This document shows positions 53,616 through 64,000 of a DNA stretch of 64,000 bases, in pieces. Each line of letters begins with the position of its first letter. The stretch's first letter is position 1. The position numbers and the translations under genes are program-made. The notes under the pieces were generated by a model, which saw only the letters and a program-made list of their open reading frames with translations, did not search any database and had not been told where the DNA came from. The DNA comes from Burkholderiales bacterium (GTDB taxonomy: Bacteria > Pseudomonadota > Gammaproteobacteria > Burkholderiales > Ga0077523), in assembly GCA_019745565.1 (NCBI GenBank), contig JAIESW010000003.1, positions 124,001 through 188,000 of the forward strand, read 5' to 3'.

Positions 53616-55597
53616 GTGCGCACGAACCAGAGGGTGAGCAGCACGAACACGCCGATGATCATGGTGAACGCGTAGTGGTAGATCATGCCCGACTGGAACT
53701 TGCGGATGACGCCGGAGAACCAGCCCACCAGATGCGCCGTGCCGTTCACGAACACGCCGTCGATCACCTTCACGTCACCGAACCGCCACAGCCCGGAGCC
53801 GAACTTCCGCGCACCGCCGGCGAACAGCCAGCCGTAGAGCTCGTCGAACCAGTATTTGTGGACCAGCAGCGAGTAGACGGGAGCGAAGTTCTTCGCGAGC
53901 GCTTCCGGGATCTGCGGCCGCTTGAGATAGAAGAACCACGCGACCACGACACCACCCAACGCAAGCCAGAACGGCAGGGTCTGGAATGCGTGCATGCCCA
54001 TGGCGAGCGCGCCATGGAAGTGCTCCGCCAGATCGGCCATCGCCTCGTGCTCGGGCGCGACATGAATGGCGTCCTTGAAGAAGCTGCCGAACAGCATCGG
54101 TTCGATGGTCAGGTAACCGATGATCACCGAGGGGATGGCGAGCAGCACCAGCGGCACCCAGACCACCGCCGGAGATTCATGGGGCGTGCCGCCGTGATGG
54201 TCGTCATGGCCGTGGTGGTCATCCCCGTGCGCCTTGTCGTGGAACCGTTCCTTCCCGTGGAACACCAGGAAGTACATGCGGAACGAGTAGAACGCGGTGA
54301 CGAACACACCGGCGACGACGGCGAAGTAGGCGAATCCCGAACCGGGGACGTGCGAGGCCGCCACCGCCTCGATGATGCTGTCCTTCGAGTAGAACCCGGA
54401 GAAGAACGGCGTGCCGATCAGAGCGAGCGATCCGATCAGCGACACGATCCAGGTGATGGGCATGTACTTGCGCAGGCCGCCCATGTTGCGGATGTCCTGG
54501 TCGTGGTGCATGCCGATGATGACCGAGCCCGCCGCGAGGAACAGCAGCGCCTTGAAGAAGGCGTGGGTCATCAGGTGGAAGATCGCCACCGAGTAGGCGG
54601 AAGCGCCCAGTGCCACCGTCATGTAGCCCAGCTGGGACAGCGTGGAATAGGCCACGACCCGCTTGATGTCGTTCTGGACGATGCCCAGGAAACCCATGAA
54701 CAACGCGGTGATGGCGCCGATCACGATCACGAACGACAGCGCCGTGTCGGACAGCTCGAATAGCGGCGACATGCGCGCCACCATGAAGATCCCGGCCGTC
54801 ACCATGGTGGCGGCGTGGATCAGCGCCGAGATCGGCGTCGGGCCTTCCATGGAATCCGGCAGCCAGACGTGGAGCGGAAACTGGGCCGATTTGCCCATGG
54901 CACCGATGAACAGCAGGATGCAGATCACCGTCAGCACCGACCACTCGGCCGTACCGAACAGGGCGATGGTCTTGTCGGCCACCGCAGGCGCGGTACGGAA
55001 TACCGTGGCGTAGTCGAGCGAACCGAACCAGGCGAGTACCAGGCCGATACCGAGCAGGAAGCCGAAGTCGCCCACCCGGTTCACCAGGAACGCCTTCAGG
55101 TTGGCGAAGATGGCGCTCGGCCGGGTGTACCAGAAACCGATCAGGAGGTAGGAAACCAGTCCCACCGCCTCCCAGCCGAAGAAGAGCTGCAGGAAGTTGT
55201 TCGACATCACCAGCATCAGCATGGAGAACGTGAACAACGAGATGTAGCTGAAGAAGCGCTGGTAGCCCGGGTCGTCCGCCATGTAGCCGATGGTGTAGAC
55301 ATGCACCATCAGCGAGACGAAGGTCACGACCAGCATCATGGTCGCGGTGAGGGCGTCGATGAGGAAGCCCACTTCGAGCTTGATGTCGCCCGCCACGAGC
55401 CACGTGTAGACCGGCCCGTTGAATGTCTGCCCGGCCAGCACGTCCTGGAACACCATCACCGAGGCGATGAAGGAGATCAGCACGCCCAGGATCGTGACGG
55501 TATGGGCGCCGGCGCGGCCGACGAGGCGGCCGAACAGGCCGGCGATGATCGCGCCCAGCAGCGGCGCGAGGGGGACGATGAGATAGAGCGTCTTCAT
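53612..55597 (-). CDS. nuoL: NADH-quinone oxidoreductase subunit L
   Basis: A 661-residue distal antiporter-like subunit with the long C-terminal lateral helix region after about residue 480. Motifs: [40 protein letters not shown] and [21 protein letters not shown] histidine-rich cytoplasmic or periplasmic loop ([18 protein letters not shown], about residues 455-472) is a local insertion that may bind metal. The start overlaps the nuoK stop by 4 bp. Confidence 0.97.
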   Translation of the reverse strand: MKTLYLIVPLAPLLGAIIAGLFGRLVGRAGAHTVTILGVLISFIASVMVFQDVLAGQTFNGPVYTWLVAGDIKLEVGFLIDALTATMMLVVTFVSLMVHVYTIGYMADDPGYQRFFSYISLFTFSMLMLVMSNNFLQLFFGWEAVGLVSYLLIGFWYTRPSAIFANLKAFLVNRVGDFGFLLGIGLVLAWFGSLDYATVFRTAPAVADKTIALFGTAEWSVLTVICILLFIGAMGKSAQFPLHVWLPDSMEGPTPISALIHAATMVTAGIFMVARMSPLFELSDTALSFVIVIGAITALFMGFLGIVQNDIKRVVAYSTLSQLGYMTVALGASAYSVAIFHLMTHAFFKALLFLAAGSVIIGMHHDQDIRNMGGLRKYMPITWIVSLIGSLALIGTPFFSGFYSKDSIIEAVAASHVPGSGFAYFAVVAGVFVTAFYSFRMYFLVFHGKERFHDKAHGDDHHGHDDHHGGTPHESPAVVWVPLVLLAIPSVIIGYLTIEPMLFGSFFKDAIHVAPEHEAMADLAEHFHGALAMGMHAFQTLPFWLALGGVVVAWFFYLKRPQIPEALAKNFAPVYSLLVHKYWFDELYGWLFAGGARKFGSGLWRFGDVKVIDGVFVNGTAHLVGWFSGVIRKFQSGMIYHYAFTMIIGVFVLLTLWFVRT

Positions 55598-55899
55598 CCC
55601 TTCAACCGGTCCAGGTCATCGACGTTGATGGTGCGGATGTTGCGGAACAGCACCACGAGGATCGCGAGGCCGATGGCGGATTCGGCGGCGGCGACGGTCA
55701 GGATGAAGAACACGAACACCTGGCCCGCGTAGTCCTGCAGGAAATGCGAGAACGCGACGAAGTTCATGTTGACGGCGAGCAGCATCAGCTCGATGGCCAT
55801 CAACAGGATGATCACGTTCTTGCGGTTGAGGAAGATGCCGACGACGCTGATCGCGAACAGCACGGCGCCCAGGACGAGGTAATGCGACAGGGAGATCAA
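55594..55899 (-). CDS. nuoK: NADH-quinone oxidoreductase subunit K
   Basis: A 101-residue three-helix membrane subunit beginning [20 protein letters not shown]. The two membrane glutamates essential for proton transfer are present in [14 protein letters not shown] and [14 protein letters not shown]. Length is standard. Overlaps both neighbours by 4 bp. Confidence 0.97.
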   Translation of the reverse strand: MISLSHYLVLGAVLFAISVVGIFLNRKNVIILLMAIELMLLAVNMNFVAFSHFLQDYAGQVFVFFILTVAAAESAIGLAILVVLFRNIRTINVDDLDRLKG

Positions 55900-56534
55900 G
55901 CGCCGCCTGCCCCCTTCTCCGGCTCGGTCGCAGGGGCGACCTCGGCGGGAACCGACACGATACGGACGCGATCTTCACGGCGGACCGCGACCTGACGGGC
56001 CGGGTCCTGATACTTGGTGTCCTTGCGGCTGCGCAAGGTCAGCGCGATGGCGGCGACGATCGCCACCAGCAGGATGACTGCGGCGATTTCGAACGCGTAG
56101 ACGTACTGGGTGTAGATCAGGACCCCCAGCTCGCGTGTGTTGCTGTAGCCGGCAGCCTTCGCATCGGGGGCCGGAAAACCCTCGAGCTGGAAGTAACGGC
56201 CCCACAGGATGGTCGCCATCTCCGCCACCATCACGCCGGCCACCACCAGCGCGGGCACCAGGTAGTCCCAGTAGCCTTCGCGCAGACGATCGAGGTTGAT
56301 GTCGAGCATCATCACGACGAACAGGAACAGCACCATCACCGCGCCCACGTAGACCAGCACCAGCGCGATGGCGAGGAACTCCGCTTCGAGCAGCATCCAG
56401 AGCCCCGCCGAGGTTCCGAACGACAGCACCAGGAACAGCGCGGCGTGCACCGGGTTGCGGGCGGTGATGACGCGCAGCGCCGCGAACAGCAGGATCGCGG
56501 CGAACACCCAGAAGACGGCGGACTGGAAGCTCAT
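55896..56534 (-). CDS. nuoJ: NADH-quinone oxidoreductase subunit J
   Basis: A 212-residue membrane subunit with five helices. The conserved [40 protein letters not shown] and [11 protein letters not shown] segments include the pi-bulge helix that gates the Q site. A charged C-terminal extension (after about 170) is longer than in E. coli but usual in betaproteobacteria. Overlaps nuoI by 4 bp. Confidence 0.96.
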   Translation of the reverse strand: MSFQSAVFWVFAAILLFAALRVITARNPVHAALFLVLSFGTSAGLWMLLEAEFLAIALVLVYVGAVMVLFLFVVMMLDINLDRLREGYWDYLVPALVVAGVMVAEMATILWGRYFQLEGFPAPDAKAAGYSNTRELGVLIYTQYVYAFEIAAVILLVAIVAAIALTLRSRKDTKYQDPARQVAVRREDRVRIVSVPAEVAPATEPEKGAGGA

Positions 56535-57019
56535 CGGTAGGCGGCGTCCGTCGTGCGGTCCTGGGCGATCTGCTCTTCATACCGATCGCCGATGGCGAGC
56601 AGCATCTCCTTGGTGTACACGAGGTCGCCGCGGCGCTCGCCGTGGTACTCGAAGATGCGGGTCTCGACGATGCTGTCCACGGGACAGGATTCCTCGCAGA
56701 ACCCGCAGAAGATGCACTTGGTGAGGTCGATCTCGTAGCGTGTCGTGCGACGCGTGCCGTCGGCGCGCTGATCGGATTCGATGGTGATGGCGAGTGCCGG
56801 GCACACCGCTTCGCACAGCTTGCAGGCGATGCAGCGTTCCTCGCCGTTCGGATAGCGGCGCAGGGCGTGCAGGCCGCGGAAGCGCGGGCTCTGCGGCGTC
56901 TTCTCCTCCGGGAACTGCACGGTGACCTTGCGGGCGAACATGTGCCGCCCGGTGAGCGCCATGCCCTTCACCAGCTCGAAGAGCAGGAAGGTGCGGAAGA
57001 ATTCGCGGATCGCGTTCAT
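56531..57019 (-). CDS. nuoI: NADH-quinone oxidoreductase subunit I
   Basis: A 162-residue ferredoxin-like subunit carrying clusters N6a and N6b. The two cysteine motifs are [12 protein letters not shown] and [12 protein letters not shown]. The N-terminal amphipathic helix ([20 protein letters not shown]) lies on the membrane. It passes electrons towards quinone. The gap to nuoH is 10 bp. Confidence 0.97.
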   Translation of the reverse strand: MNAIREFFRTFLLFELVKGMALTGRHMFARKVTVQFPEEKTPQSPRFRGLHALRRYPNGEERCIACKLCEAVCPALAITIESDQRADGTRRTTRYEIDLTKCIFCGFCEESCPVDSIVETRIFEYHGERRGDLVYTKEMLLAIGDRYEEQIAQDRTTDAAYR

Positions 57020-57029
57020 CGCGGTCTCC

Positions 57030-58067
57030 TCAGCCCCATAACCAGTACGGCGTCAGCATCCAGCCGCCGATCACGATGAGCCAGACCAGGGTGACCGGGA
57101 TGAACACCTTCCAGCCCAGGCGCATGATCTGGTCGTAGCGATAGCGCGGGAATGTCGCGCGGAACCAGAGGAACAGGAACAGCACGAAAGCCACCTTGGC
57201 GAGCAACCACAGGAAGCTGTCGGGCAGGAACGGGACCGGCGACAGCCAGCCGCCCAGGAACATGGTCGCGCACAGCGTCGAGACCAGGATCATGTTGGCG
57301 TACTCGGCCAGGAAGAACACCGCGAACGCCATGCCGGAGTACTCGACGTGGAAACCAGCCACGATCTCCGATTCGCCTTCGGCCACGTCGAAGGGGGCGC
57401 GGTTGGTCTCGGCGACACCGGAGATCAGGTAGACCAGGAACATCGGAAACAGCGGCACCCAGTTCCAGGAGAACAGGCCGTAGCTTCCCTGCTGCTGCTT
57501 CACGATCTCCACCAGGTTGAGGCTGTGCGCCATCATGAGCACGCCCACCAGCGCGAAGCCCATCGCGATCTCGTAGGACACGATCTGCGCCGCCGAGCGC
57601 AGGCTGCCCAGGAACGCGTACTTCGAGTTCGAGGCCCAGCCGGCGATGATGACGCCGTACACACCCATCGAGGTGATCGCGAGCACGTACAACAGTCCCG
57701 CATCGACGTTCGCGAGCACGAGGTTCGGATCGAACGGAACCACCGCCCAGGCCGCCAGCGCCGGCATGATGGACAGGATGGGCGCCAGGATGAACAGGAA
57801 CTTGTTCGCCCCCGTGGGGATGATGATTTCCTTGGTGAGCAGCTTGAGACCGTCGGCGATGGGCTGGCCCCAGCCGCGCAGCCAGCGGATGCCGAAGAAG
57901 GAGACCCGGTTCGGGCCGAGCCGCACCTGCATGTAGCCGATCACCTTGCGCTCGGCGAGCGTGAGGTACGCGACACCGATCATCAGCGGCAGGACGATCG
58001 CGATGATCTTCGCGAGGGTCCAGACCACCGGCCATGCCGGGCCGAGGAGTGATTCGAAGTACTCCAT
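57030..58067 (-). CDS. nuoH: NADH-quinone oxidoreductase subunit H
   Basis: A 345-residue eight-helix subunit that forms much of the quinone chamber. Conserved: [37 protein letters not shown] and the acidic loop [20 protein letters not shown]. The frame is open to 58286, but the ATG at 58067 (MEYFESLLG) gives normal length and shares one base with the nuoG stop. Confidence 0.97.
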   Translation of the reverse strand: MEYFESLLGPAWPVVWTLAKIIAIVLPLMIGVAYLTLAERKVIGYMQVRLGPNRVSFFGIRWLRGWGQPIADGLKLLTKEIIIPTGANKFLFILAPILSIMPALAAWAVVPFDPNLVLANVDAGLLYVLAITSMGVYGVIIAGWASNSKYAFLGSLRSAAQIVSYEIAMGFALVGVLMMAHSLNLVEIVKQQQGSYGLFSWNWVPLFPMFLVYLISGVAETNRAPFDVAEGESEIVAGFHVEYSGMAFAVFFLAEYANMILVSTLCATMFLGGWLSPVPFLPDSFLWLLAKVAFVLFLFLWFRATFPRYRYDQIMRLGWKVFIPVTLVWLIVIGGWMLTPYWLWG

Positions 58068-60430
58068 CAGCCGGCGGCACGCGCCGCCACGGCGACGCGC
58101 TCCACGGTAACGGCACCGGAGCCAAGCTCGACGGTCGCAGGATGAGCGGCGGCGATTCGCACGGTCTGACGCGGCAGGCGATCGTCGCGGCCCGCGAACA
58201 GCAACGCACTGCCCGCGCCCTGGGTCACGCGCACCTGATCGCCGGCCGAGAGGCCCAGCGATGCGAGCGTTTCGGCGTGCATCCATGCCTGCGGCGGCTG
58301 CGCATCGGCAGTCTTCTGCAGTGCCGGTGCGCGGCGGACCAGCGGATCGGCGGAATGGATCGGCACGTCGGCGATGCGTTCGAGCCCACGCGCGGGATTC
58401 GCCAGATCGAGGGGAGGCTGCGTGGCGAGAGCATTGTCGAGACGGCTGACGACGTCGCCGCCCAGAGCCGCGTCCTTCACCTGATCGGGGCTCTCGTAGT
58501 CGAAGCCTTCAAGGCCGAGCAGGTTGCCGAGCACACGCAACACTTTCCAGGCGGGCCGTGTCTCGCCCAGCGGTTGCACCACGCCCTTGAAGCTCTGCGC
58601 GCGCCCCTCGGTGCTCACGAACGTACCCGCCGTCTCGGTGAACGGCGCGATCGGCAGGATGGCGTGGGCGTATTCCGCTGCGCGCGTCTGGAACGACGAC
58701 AACGCGACGACGAACTCCGCCTGTTGCATCGCGGCCAGTGCCGCGGCACCGTCCGAGGTGTCGAACTCGGGCTCACAACCGAGCAGCACGTATGCGCCCA
58801 GGGGCTTTGCGATCATCGCGGTCGCGGTCAACCCGCCCTGCGCCGGCACGGCACCGGCCAGGTATCCACCGACGCTGTCGGCCGCTTCACCGAGCACGCC
58901 GAAGCGTGCTCCGGCGATCTGCGCCAGCGACTGGGCGAGAACTTCGAGCGTGGCCGCACGCGGATGATGTTGTGCGAAATTGCCGAGGAACACCGCAGCC
59001 GGTTCACCGCCGCAGAGCATCTCGGCGATGCGTTTGGCCGCGTCGCCGGGCACGACGCTGGCGAGGGCCGGATCGGCCGGCACGCCTTTGATCGCAGCAG
59101 CGGCCTGCACCACTTCCGCCAATGCACCGGGCATCGCACCCGGCGCCACGATGGACTTGGCCGCGACCGGGATCAGCGGATCGTCGTCGAACGGATTGAC
59201 GAAAGCCAGTTGCAAGCCGCGCTTGGCCGCCTGCCGGATGCGCGCGGCGATCAGCGGATGATCCTTGCGCAGGTTGCTGCCGATCACCAGCACGCGCTTC
59301 AAGCCGCTCACTTCGGCCACGGGCATGCCGAGCCAGGGCGTGCCCTTGCGTCGCCCGTCGAGCGAGAAGTCGGTCTGGCGCAGGCGGAAGTCGACGTTGT
59401 GCGAGCCGAGGCTCCGCATCAGCTTGCCCAGGAGAAACAACTCCTCGACCGTCGAGTGGGGACTGCCGAGCGCGCCCAGCGCCGCGCCACCGCGCGCATC
59501 CTTCACGCGCTGCAACCCTTTCGCGACGAACTCGAGCGCGACCTGCCAATCCACTTCGCGCCACTGGCCGCCTTCGCGGATCATGGGTCGCGCGAGGCGC
59601 TGCTCGGAATTGAGCGCCTGGTAGGAGAAGCGGTCCTTGTCGGACAGCCAGCATTCGTTCACCGCTTCGTTCTCGAGCGGCAGCACGCGCATGACGCGGT
59701 TGCCCTTCACCTGCACGACCAGGTTGGAGCCGAGGCCGCAATGGGGGCTCACCGATTTGCGGCGCGCCAGCTCCCAGGTGCGGGCGGTGTAGCGGAACGG
59801 CTTCGAGGTCAGCGCGCCGACCGGGCACAGATCGATCATGTTGCCCGACAGCTCGGAATCCACGGTCCTGCCGACGAACGAGAGAATCTCGGAATGCTCG
59901 CCGCGCCCGGCCATGCCGAGCTCCATCACGCCGGCGACCTCCTGGCCGAAGCGCACGCAGCGCGTGCAGTGGATGCAGCGCGACATCTCCTCGGCCGCCA
60001 CCAGCGGACCGATGTCCTTGCTCGGCACTACGCGCTTCAGCTCGCCGAAGCGCGACGAGGACGGACCGTAGCCCACCGCGAGATCTTGCAGCTGGCATTC
60101 GCCGCCCTGATCGCAGATCGGGCAGTCGAGCGGATGGTTGATGAGCAGGAACTCCATCACGCCCTTCTGGGCCTTCACCGCGGTCTCGGAGTGGGTCCAG
60201 ACCTTCATGCCCTCGGCGACCGGCGTGGCGCACGCAGGCAGCGGTTTCGGCGCCTTCTCCACCTGCACGAGGCACATGCGGCAGTTCGCAGCGATGCTGA
60301 GCTTCTTGTGCCAGCAGAAATGCGGCACGTAAGTGCTAAGCGCGTTCGTGGCGGCCATGATCATCGAGCCCTCCGGCACCGCCACGGGCTTGCCGTCGAC
60401 CTCGAGATTGATCAACTTCGGTTCGCTCAT
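58067..60430 (-). CDS. nuoG: NADH-quinone oxidoreductase subunit G
   Basis: A 787-residue peripheral-arm subunit. N-terminal 2Fe-2S domain with [20 protein letters not shown], the N5 4Fe-4S region with [14 protein letters not shown], then [17 protein letters not shown], followed by the molybdopterin-oxidoreductase-like domain. The N7 cysteine set found in E. coli NuoG was not obvious (the segment reads [14 protein letters not shown]), in line with many proteobacterial homologues. The middle region and the C-terminal [16 protein letters not shown] barrel are present. The start lies 4 bp after the stop of nuoF. Confidence 0.96.
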   Translation of the reverse strand: MSEPKLINLEVDGKPVAVPEGSMIMAATNALSTYVPHFCWHKKLSIAANCRMCLVQVEKAPKPLPACATPVAEGMKVWTHSETAVKAQKGVMEFLLINHPLDCPICDQGGECQLQDLAVGYGPSSSRFGELKRVVPSKDIGPLVAAEEMSRCIHCTRCVRFGQEVAGVMELGMAGRGEHSEILSFVGRTVDSELSGNMIDLCPVGALTSKPFRYTARTWELARRKSVSPHCGLGSNLVVQVKGNRVMRVLPLENEAVNECWLSDKDRFSYQALNSEQRLARPMIREGGQWREVDWQVALEFVAKGLQRVKDARGGAALGALGSPHSTVEELFLLGKLMRSLGSHNVDFRLRQTDFSLDGRRKGTPWLGMPVAEVSGLKRVLVIGSNLRKDHPLIAARIRQAAKRGLQLAFVNPFDDDPLIPVAAKSIVAPGAMPGALAEVVQAAAAIKGVPADPALASVVPGDAAKRIAEMLCGGEPAAVFLGNFAQHHPRAATLEVLAQSLAQIAGARFGVLGEAADSVGGYLAGAVPAQGGLTATAMIAKPLGAYVLLGCEPEFDTSDGAAALAAMQQAEFVVALSSFQTRAAEYAHAILPIAPFTETAGTFVSTEGRAQSFKGVVQPLGETRPAWKVLRVLGNLLGLEGFDYESPDQVKDAALGGDVVSRLDNALATQPPLDLANPARGLERIADVPIHSADPLVRRAPALQKTADAQPPQAWMHAETLASLGLSAGDQVRVTQGAGSALLFAGRDDRLPRQTVRIAAAHPATVELGSGAVTVERVAVAARAAG

Positions 60431-60434
60431 CGCT

Positions 60435-61757
60435 CTAGGCCGCCTTCGCCACCTTGTCGATCAGGCAATGGCCGTGATCGATGTGGTACTGGAACTCATC
60501 GCGGTAGTGCTTGATGAACGCGCGTACCGGCATCGCCGCGGCATCGCCCAGCGCGCAGATGGTGCGCCCCTGGATGTTGTCCGCGACGGAATTCAGCATG
60601 TCGAGGTCTTCCTTGCGACCCTGCCCGTGCTCGATGCGATGAACCATGCGATACAGCCAGCCCGTGCCTTCGCGACAGGGCGTGCACTGCCCGCAGGATT
60701 CCTCGTAGTAGAAGTACGACAGCCGCTCCAGGCAACGCACCATGCAGCGGGTCTCGTCCATGATGATGACCGCACCCGAACCGAGCATGGACCCGGCCTT
60801 GGCGATGGAGTCGTAGTCCATGTCGGTCTGCATCATGATCTCGGCCGGTAGCACCGGCATCGATGAGCCGCCGGGGATGCAGGCTTTGAGCTTGCGGCCG
60901 CCGCGCATGCCGCCGGCCATCTCGAGCAGTTTCGCGAACGGCGTGCCGAGCTTCACTTCATAGTTGCCGGGCCGCGCCACATCGCCGGACACGGAAAAGA
61001 TCTTGGTGCCGCCGTTGTTCGGCTTGCCGAGATTCAGGAACGCTTCGCCGCCGTTCAGGATGATCCACGGAACCGCCGCGAAGGTCTCGGTGTTGTTGAT
61101 GGTGGTGGGTTTGCCGTACAGACCGAAGCTGGCCGGGAACGGGGGCTTGAAGCGCGGCTGACCCTTCTTGCCTTCGAGCGATTCGAGCAACGCGGTCTCT
61201 TCGCCGCAGATGTAGGCACCCCAGCCGTGATGGGCGTGGAGCTGGAAATCGAAGCCGCTGCCGAGGATGTTGTTGCCCAGGTAACCAGCCGCGCGCGCCT
61301 CTTCCAGGGCTTGCTCGAAACGCTCGTAGCCCTCCCAGATCTCGCCGTGGATGTAGTTGTAGCCCACGGTGATGCCCATGGCGTACGCGCCGATCGCCAT
61401 GCCTTCGATCACGATGTGCGGGTTGTAGCGCAGGATGTCGCGATCCTTGAACGTGCCCGGCTCGCCCTCGTCGGAGTTGCACACGAGGTAGCGCTGGCCG
61501 GTGTAGTTCTTCGGCATGAAGCTCCACTTGAGGCCGGTCGGGAAACCCGCACCCCCGCGGCCGCGCAGGGCGGACTTCTTCAACTCGTCGATCACCGCAG
61601 CGGGCGGAACCTTCTCGGTCAGGATCTTGCGCAGCGCCTGGTAGCCGCCGCGCGACTCGTAGTCCTTCAGGCGCCAGTTGGTGCCGTTCAGCCCCTTGAG
61701 AATGAGGGCATCGGGGCCGTACGCATCCTCGGGAAACGGCGCGTGGGAAGTGATCAT
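60435..61757 (-). CDS. nuoF: NADH-quinone oxidoreductase subunit F
   Basis: A 440-residue subunit that binds FMN and NADH and holds cluster N3. Seen: [17 protein letters not shown] and [15 protein letters not shown] (FMN/NADH site), [17 protein letters not shown] [19 protein letters not shown], and [15 protein letters not shown] with the N3 cysteines. The start at 61757 ([14 protein letters not shown]) overlaps the nuoE stop by 4 bp; the longer open frame is shadow of nuoE. Confidence 0.97.
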   Translation of the reverse strand: MITSHAPFPEDAYGPDALILKGLNGTNWRLKDYESRGGYQALRKILTEKVPPAAVIDELKKSALRGRGGAGFPTGLKWSFMPKNYTGQRYLVCNSDEGEPGTFKDRDILRYNPHIVIEGMAIGAYAMGITVGYNYIHGEIWEGYERFEQALEEARAAGYLGNNILGSGFDFQLHAHHGWGAYICGEETALLESLEGKKGQPRFKPPFPASFGLYGKPTTINNTETFAAVPWIILNGGEAFLNLGKPNNGGTKIFSVSGDVARPGNYEVKLGTPFAKLLEMAGGMRGGRKLKACIPGGSSMPVLPAEIMMQTDMDYDSIAKAGSMLGSGAVIIMDETRCMVRCLERLSYFYYEESCGQCTPCREGTGWLYRMVHRIEHGQGRKEDLDMLNSVADNIQGRTICALGDAAAMPVRAFIKHYRDEFQYHIDHGHCLIDKVAKAA

Positions 61758-62230
61758 CGCGAAAGCTCCGCAAGCAGCGCGTCGATCTTCTCCGGGGACA
61801 TCTCCACCAGCATCTTCTTGTTGTTGTGGATCAGCACGGGGGCATCGCCGCAGGCGCCGAAGCATTCCCCTTCCTTCAAGGTGAACTTGCCGTCGGCCGT
61901 TGTGCCGCCGAAATCCACACCGAGCTGCTTCTTGAGGTGGGCAGCCGCCTCGCCCGCGCCCGACAGCGCGCACGGGAGGTTGGTGCAGATGCACAGCTTG
62001 TGCTTGCCGACCGGCTCCAGGTCGTACATCGAGTAGAACGTCGCCACCTCGTAGACGGCGATGGGTGCCATGCCGAGATAGTCGGCCACGGCATCGAGAA
62101 CCTCGGTGGTCAGGCGCGGATGCTCGTCCTGCGCGATCGCGAGGGCCGACATCACCGCCGACTGCTTCTGGTCGGACGGATACTTGGTCAACTCGCGATC
62201 GATGCGGCTACGTGCGGAATCGGAAAGCAT
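61754..62230 (-). CDS. nuoE: NADH-quinone oxidoreductase subunit E
   Basis: A 158-residue thioredoxin-like subunit with cluster N1a. The four cysteines are in [10 protein letters not shown] and [10 protein letters not shown]. The N-terminal helices ([20 protein letters not shown]) and [20 protein letters not shown] are typical. The ATG shares one base with the nuoD stop. Confidence 0.97.
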   Translation of the reverse strand: MLSDSARSRIDRELTKYPSDQKQSAVMSALAIAQDEHPRLTTEVLDAVADYLGMAPIAVYEVATFYSMYDLEPVGKHKLCICTNLPCALSGAGEAAAHLKKQLGVDFGGTTADGKFTLKEGECFGACGDAPVLIHNNKKMLVEMSPEKIDALLAELSR

Positions 62231-63483
62231 CAGCGGTCGACCTCGCCGAACACGATGTCCATGGTGCCGATGATCGCCACGGCGTCGGCGATCATGTGGC
62301 CCTTGCCCATCTCGTCCATGGCGGCGAGATGCGGGAAACCCGGGGCGCGGATCTTGAGGCGATACGGCTTGTTCGCGCCATCCGACACCAGGTAGATGCC
62401 GAACTCGCCCTTGGGCGCCTCGACCGCGGCATAGCATTCGCCCTCGGGCACGTGCATGCCTTCGGTGAAGAGCTTGAAGTGATGGATCAGCTCTTCCATG
62501 TTGGTCTTCATGTCCACGCGCGAGGGCGGCGCCACCTTGTGGTCTTCCGTCATCACCGGGCCGGGATTGGCGCGCAGCCAGTCGACGCACTGCTTCACGA
62601 TCCGGTTCGACTGCCGCATCTCCTCGATGCGCACCAGGTAGCGGTCGTAGCAGTCGCCCGTGACGCCCACCGGGATGTCGAAGTCGAGGCGGTCATAAAC
62701 CTCGTAGGGCTGCTTCTTGCGCAGGTCCCACGCGAATCCGGAACCGCGCAGCATCGGGCCGGTGAAGCCGAGCTGCAGTGCGCGCTCGGGGCTCACCACG
62801 CCGATGCCGACGGTACGCTGCTTCCAGATGCGGTTGTCGGTGAGCAGGGTCTCGTACTCGTCCACCTGCTTGGGGAAGCGCGTGACGAAATCCTCGATGA
62901 AATCGAGCATCGAACCCTGACGGTTCGCGTTGAGCCGTTTCACGTCTTCGGCGGAGCGCAGGTTGGATGCCTGATACTGCGGCATGCGGTCCGGCAGGTC
63001 GCGATAGACCCCACCCGGACGGAAATACGCCGCGTGCAGACGCGCCCCCGAGACTGCTTCGTAGCAGTCCATCAGGTCCTCGCGTTCGCGGAAGCAGTAC
63101 AGGAACACCGTCATGGCGCCGATGTCGAGACCGTGCGCCCCGAGCCACAGCAGGTGGTTCAGGATCCGAGTGATCTCGTCGAACATCACACGGATGTACT
63201 GCGCGCGGATCGGCACCTGGATCCCGAGCAGCTTCTCGATCGCCATCACGTAGGCGTGCTCGTTGCACATCATGGACACGTAGTCGAGCCGGTCCATGTA
63301 CGGCACGCTCTGGAGGAACGTCTTCTGCTCGGCGAGCTTCTCGGTCGCGCGATGCAGCAGACCGATGTGCGGATCGGCTCGCTGGATCACTTCGCCGTCC
63401 AACTCGAGGACCAGCCTCAACACTCCATGCGCCGCCGGATGCTGAGGCCCAAAATTCATCGTGAAGTTGCGAATCTCAGGCAT
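62230..63483 (-). CDS. nuoD: NADH-quinone oxidoreductase subunit D
   Basis: A 417-residue 49-kDa-type subunit that lines the quinone pocket. Conserved: [20 protein letters not shown] at the start, [39 protein letters not shown], and [20 protein letters not shown] followed by [20 protein letters not shown]. Separate nuoC and nuoD genes are present, not the fused form of E. coli. Spacing to nuoC is 3 bp. Confidence 0.97.
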   Translation of the reverse strand: MPEIRNFTMNFGPQHPAAHGVLRLVLELDGEVIQRADPHIGLLHRATEKLAEQKTFLQSVPYMDRLDYVSMMCNEHAYVMAIEKLLGIQVPIRAQYIRVMFDEITRILNHLLWLGAHGLDIGAMTVFLYCFREREDLMDCYEAVSGARLHAAYFRPGGVYRDLPDRMPQYQASNLRSAEDVKRLNANRQGSMLDFIEDFVTRFPKQVDEYETLLTDNRIWKQRTVGIGVVSPERALQLGFTGPMLRGSGFAWDLRKKQPYEVYDRLDFDIPVGVTGDCYDRYLVRIEEMRQSNRIVKQCVDWLRANPGPVMTEDHKVAPPSRVDMKTNMEELIHHFKLFTEGMHVPEGECYAAVEAPKGEFGIYLVSDGANKPYRLKIRAPGFPHLAAMDEMGKGHMIADAVAIIGTMDIVFGEVDR

Positions 63484-63486
63484 CCG

Positions 63487-64000
63487 CTATTCCACATCCC
63501 CATAGTTCGGCTCCCGCACCACCCGCGGCACGATCTCGCGCGGCTCGATGCTGACCGGCTGGTAGATCACGCGCTGCTGATCGGGGTCGTAACGCATCTC
63601 GACATAGCCCGACACCGGAAAATCCTTGCGGAACGGATGACCGATGAAGCCGTAGTCGGTGAGGATGCGGCGCAGGTCCGCGTGCCCGGGGAACACGATG
63701 CCGAACAGGTCGAAGGCCTCGCGTTCGAACCAGTTGGCGCCGGACCAGATACCGGTCACCGAGTCCACGGACGGAAAATCGTCGTCGGTCGCGAAGACCT
63801 TCACACGCAGTCGCTGGTTGAGCGAAACCGACAACAGCTGCACCACCACCGCGAAACGCTGACCGTCCCAGCGGCCGTTGCCATAGGCCTGATAGTCGAG
63901 ACCGCACAGATCGATCAGCTGTTCGAACTTGAGTTCGGGCGCATCGCGCAGCGTTCGCGCCGCTTCGACCCACGACGTGCCCTTGATCGTCGCGATGGCC
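63487..64000 (-). CDS. nuoC: NADH-quinone oxidoreductase subunit C (N-terminus beyond window)
   Basis: The C-terminal 170 residues of the 30-kDa subunit, reading from the right edge ([20 protein letters not shown], then [13 protein letters not shown]). The family signature [20 protein letters not shown] followed by [19 protein letters not shown] is present, and it ends [18 protein letters not shown]. It joins NuoD in the quinone-reducing module. The start codon and any nuoA/nuoB genes lie outside the window to the right. Confidence 0.95.
   Translation of the reverse strand, partial: AIATIKGTSWVEAARTLRDAPELKFEQLIDLCGLDYQAYGNGRWDGQRFAVVVQLLSVSLNQRLRVKVFATDDDFPSVDSVTGIWSGANWFEREAFDLFGIVFPGHADLRRILTDYGFIGHPFRKDFPVSGYVEMRYDPDQQRVIYQPVSIEPREIVPRVVREPNYGDVE

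Noticed and set aside
51192..54763. Very long plus-strand frames opposite nuoN, nuoM and nuoL
   Set aside because: His/Glu/Arg/Gln-rich translations are typical antisense shadows of membrane proteins in high-GC DNA; the complex I subunits on the other strand are certain.
58034..60514. An 826-residue plus-strand frame opposite nuoG
   Set aside because: Antisense shadow with no domain; nuoG on the minus strand carries all iron-sulfur motifs.

Overview
The window is high-GC DNA, densely packed, with most genes on the minus strand and many ATGA or TGATG start/stop overlaps. The gene set (a complex I operon ordered nuoC to nuoN and followed by a Nudix gene, an OMPLA with an N-terminal SC..I.D..RLACYD segment, a DUF2970 protein, an orphan TAXI receptor, a GNAT/nitrilase/radical-SAM nitrogen cluster) fits a betaproteobacterium, probably Burkholderiales-like. 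I see no rRNA, tRNA, CRISPR array, prophage or transposase gene.

Layout. 1-7.7 kb: envelope and transport genes (porin fragment, DUF2252, pldA, small beta-barrel protein, orphan TAXI and amino-acid binding proteins) ending in DUF924 and a collapsed kefB remnant. 7.9-13.2 kb: mnmC, an Fpg/Nei glycosylase, a phospholipase D lipoprotein and a 2-keto-4-pentenoate hydratase. 13.4-16.05 kb: an accessory stretch of visibly different base composition holding a GAF-GGDEF cyclase, an SDR gene and an unknown gene. The last two have the architecture of integron gene cassettes, with one well-formed attC and one degenerate attC; no integrase gene is in the window. 16.4-25.6 kb: SPFH protein and partner, HpcH/HpaI aldolase, methyltransferase, amidase, DUF599, FIST protein, ppa.

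25.8-34.3 kb: a complete eight-gene Nit1C-type cluster (the MSMEG_0565-0572 / Sll0783-0787 family set: Sll0783-like protein, nitrilase, radical SAM, GNAT, AIR-synthase-like, glycosyltransferase, MSMEG_0570-like protein, flavoprotein monooxygenase), tightly coupled. A divergent MocR-type PLP regulator sits across an intergenic region that carries two direct repeats one helical turn apart. This is the most promising pathway-level system here: its final product is not known to me, and the MocR partner suggests that a PLP- or amine-linked signal controls it.

34.3-44.4 kb: type Vd-like patatin, enoyl-CoA hydratase with DUF2970, a degenerate histidine phosphatase, PaiB, a BT1/MFS transporter, htpG and a PQQ-type dehydrogenase. 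44.5-50 kb: a putative DSF quorum-signal module. An Aas-like acyl-ACP ligase/acyltransferase is divergent from an rpfF homologue, which is followed 57 bp later by a MerR-HTH/PAS/GGDEF/EAL protein, suggesting a DSF signal read out by a regulator that carries its own DNA-binding head. 50.1-64 kb: Nudix gene and nuoN to nuoC, with nuoC cut by the window end.

Intergenic regions are populated by at least six different palindromic dispersed-repeat families, several of which touch or include stop codons.
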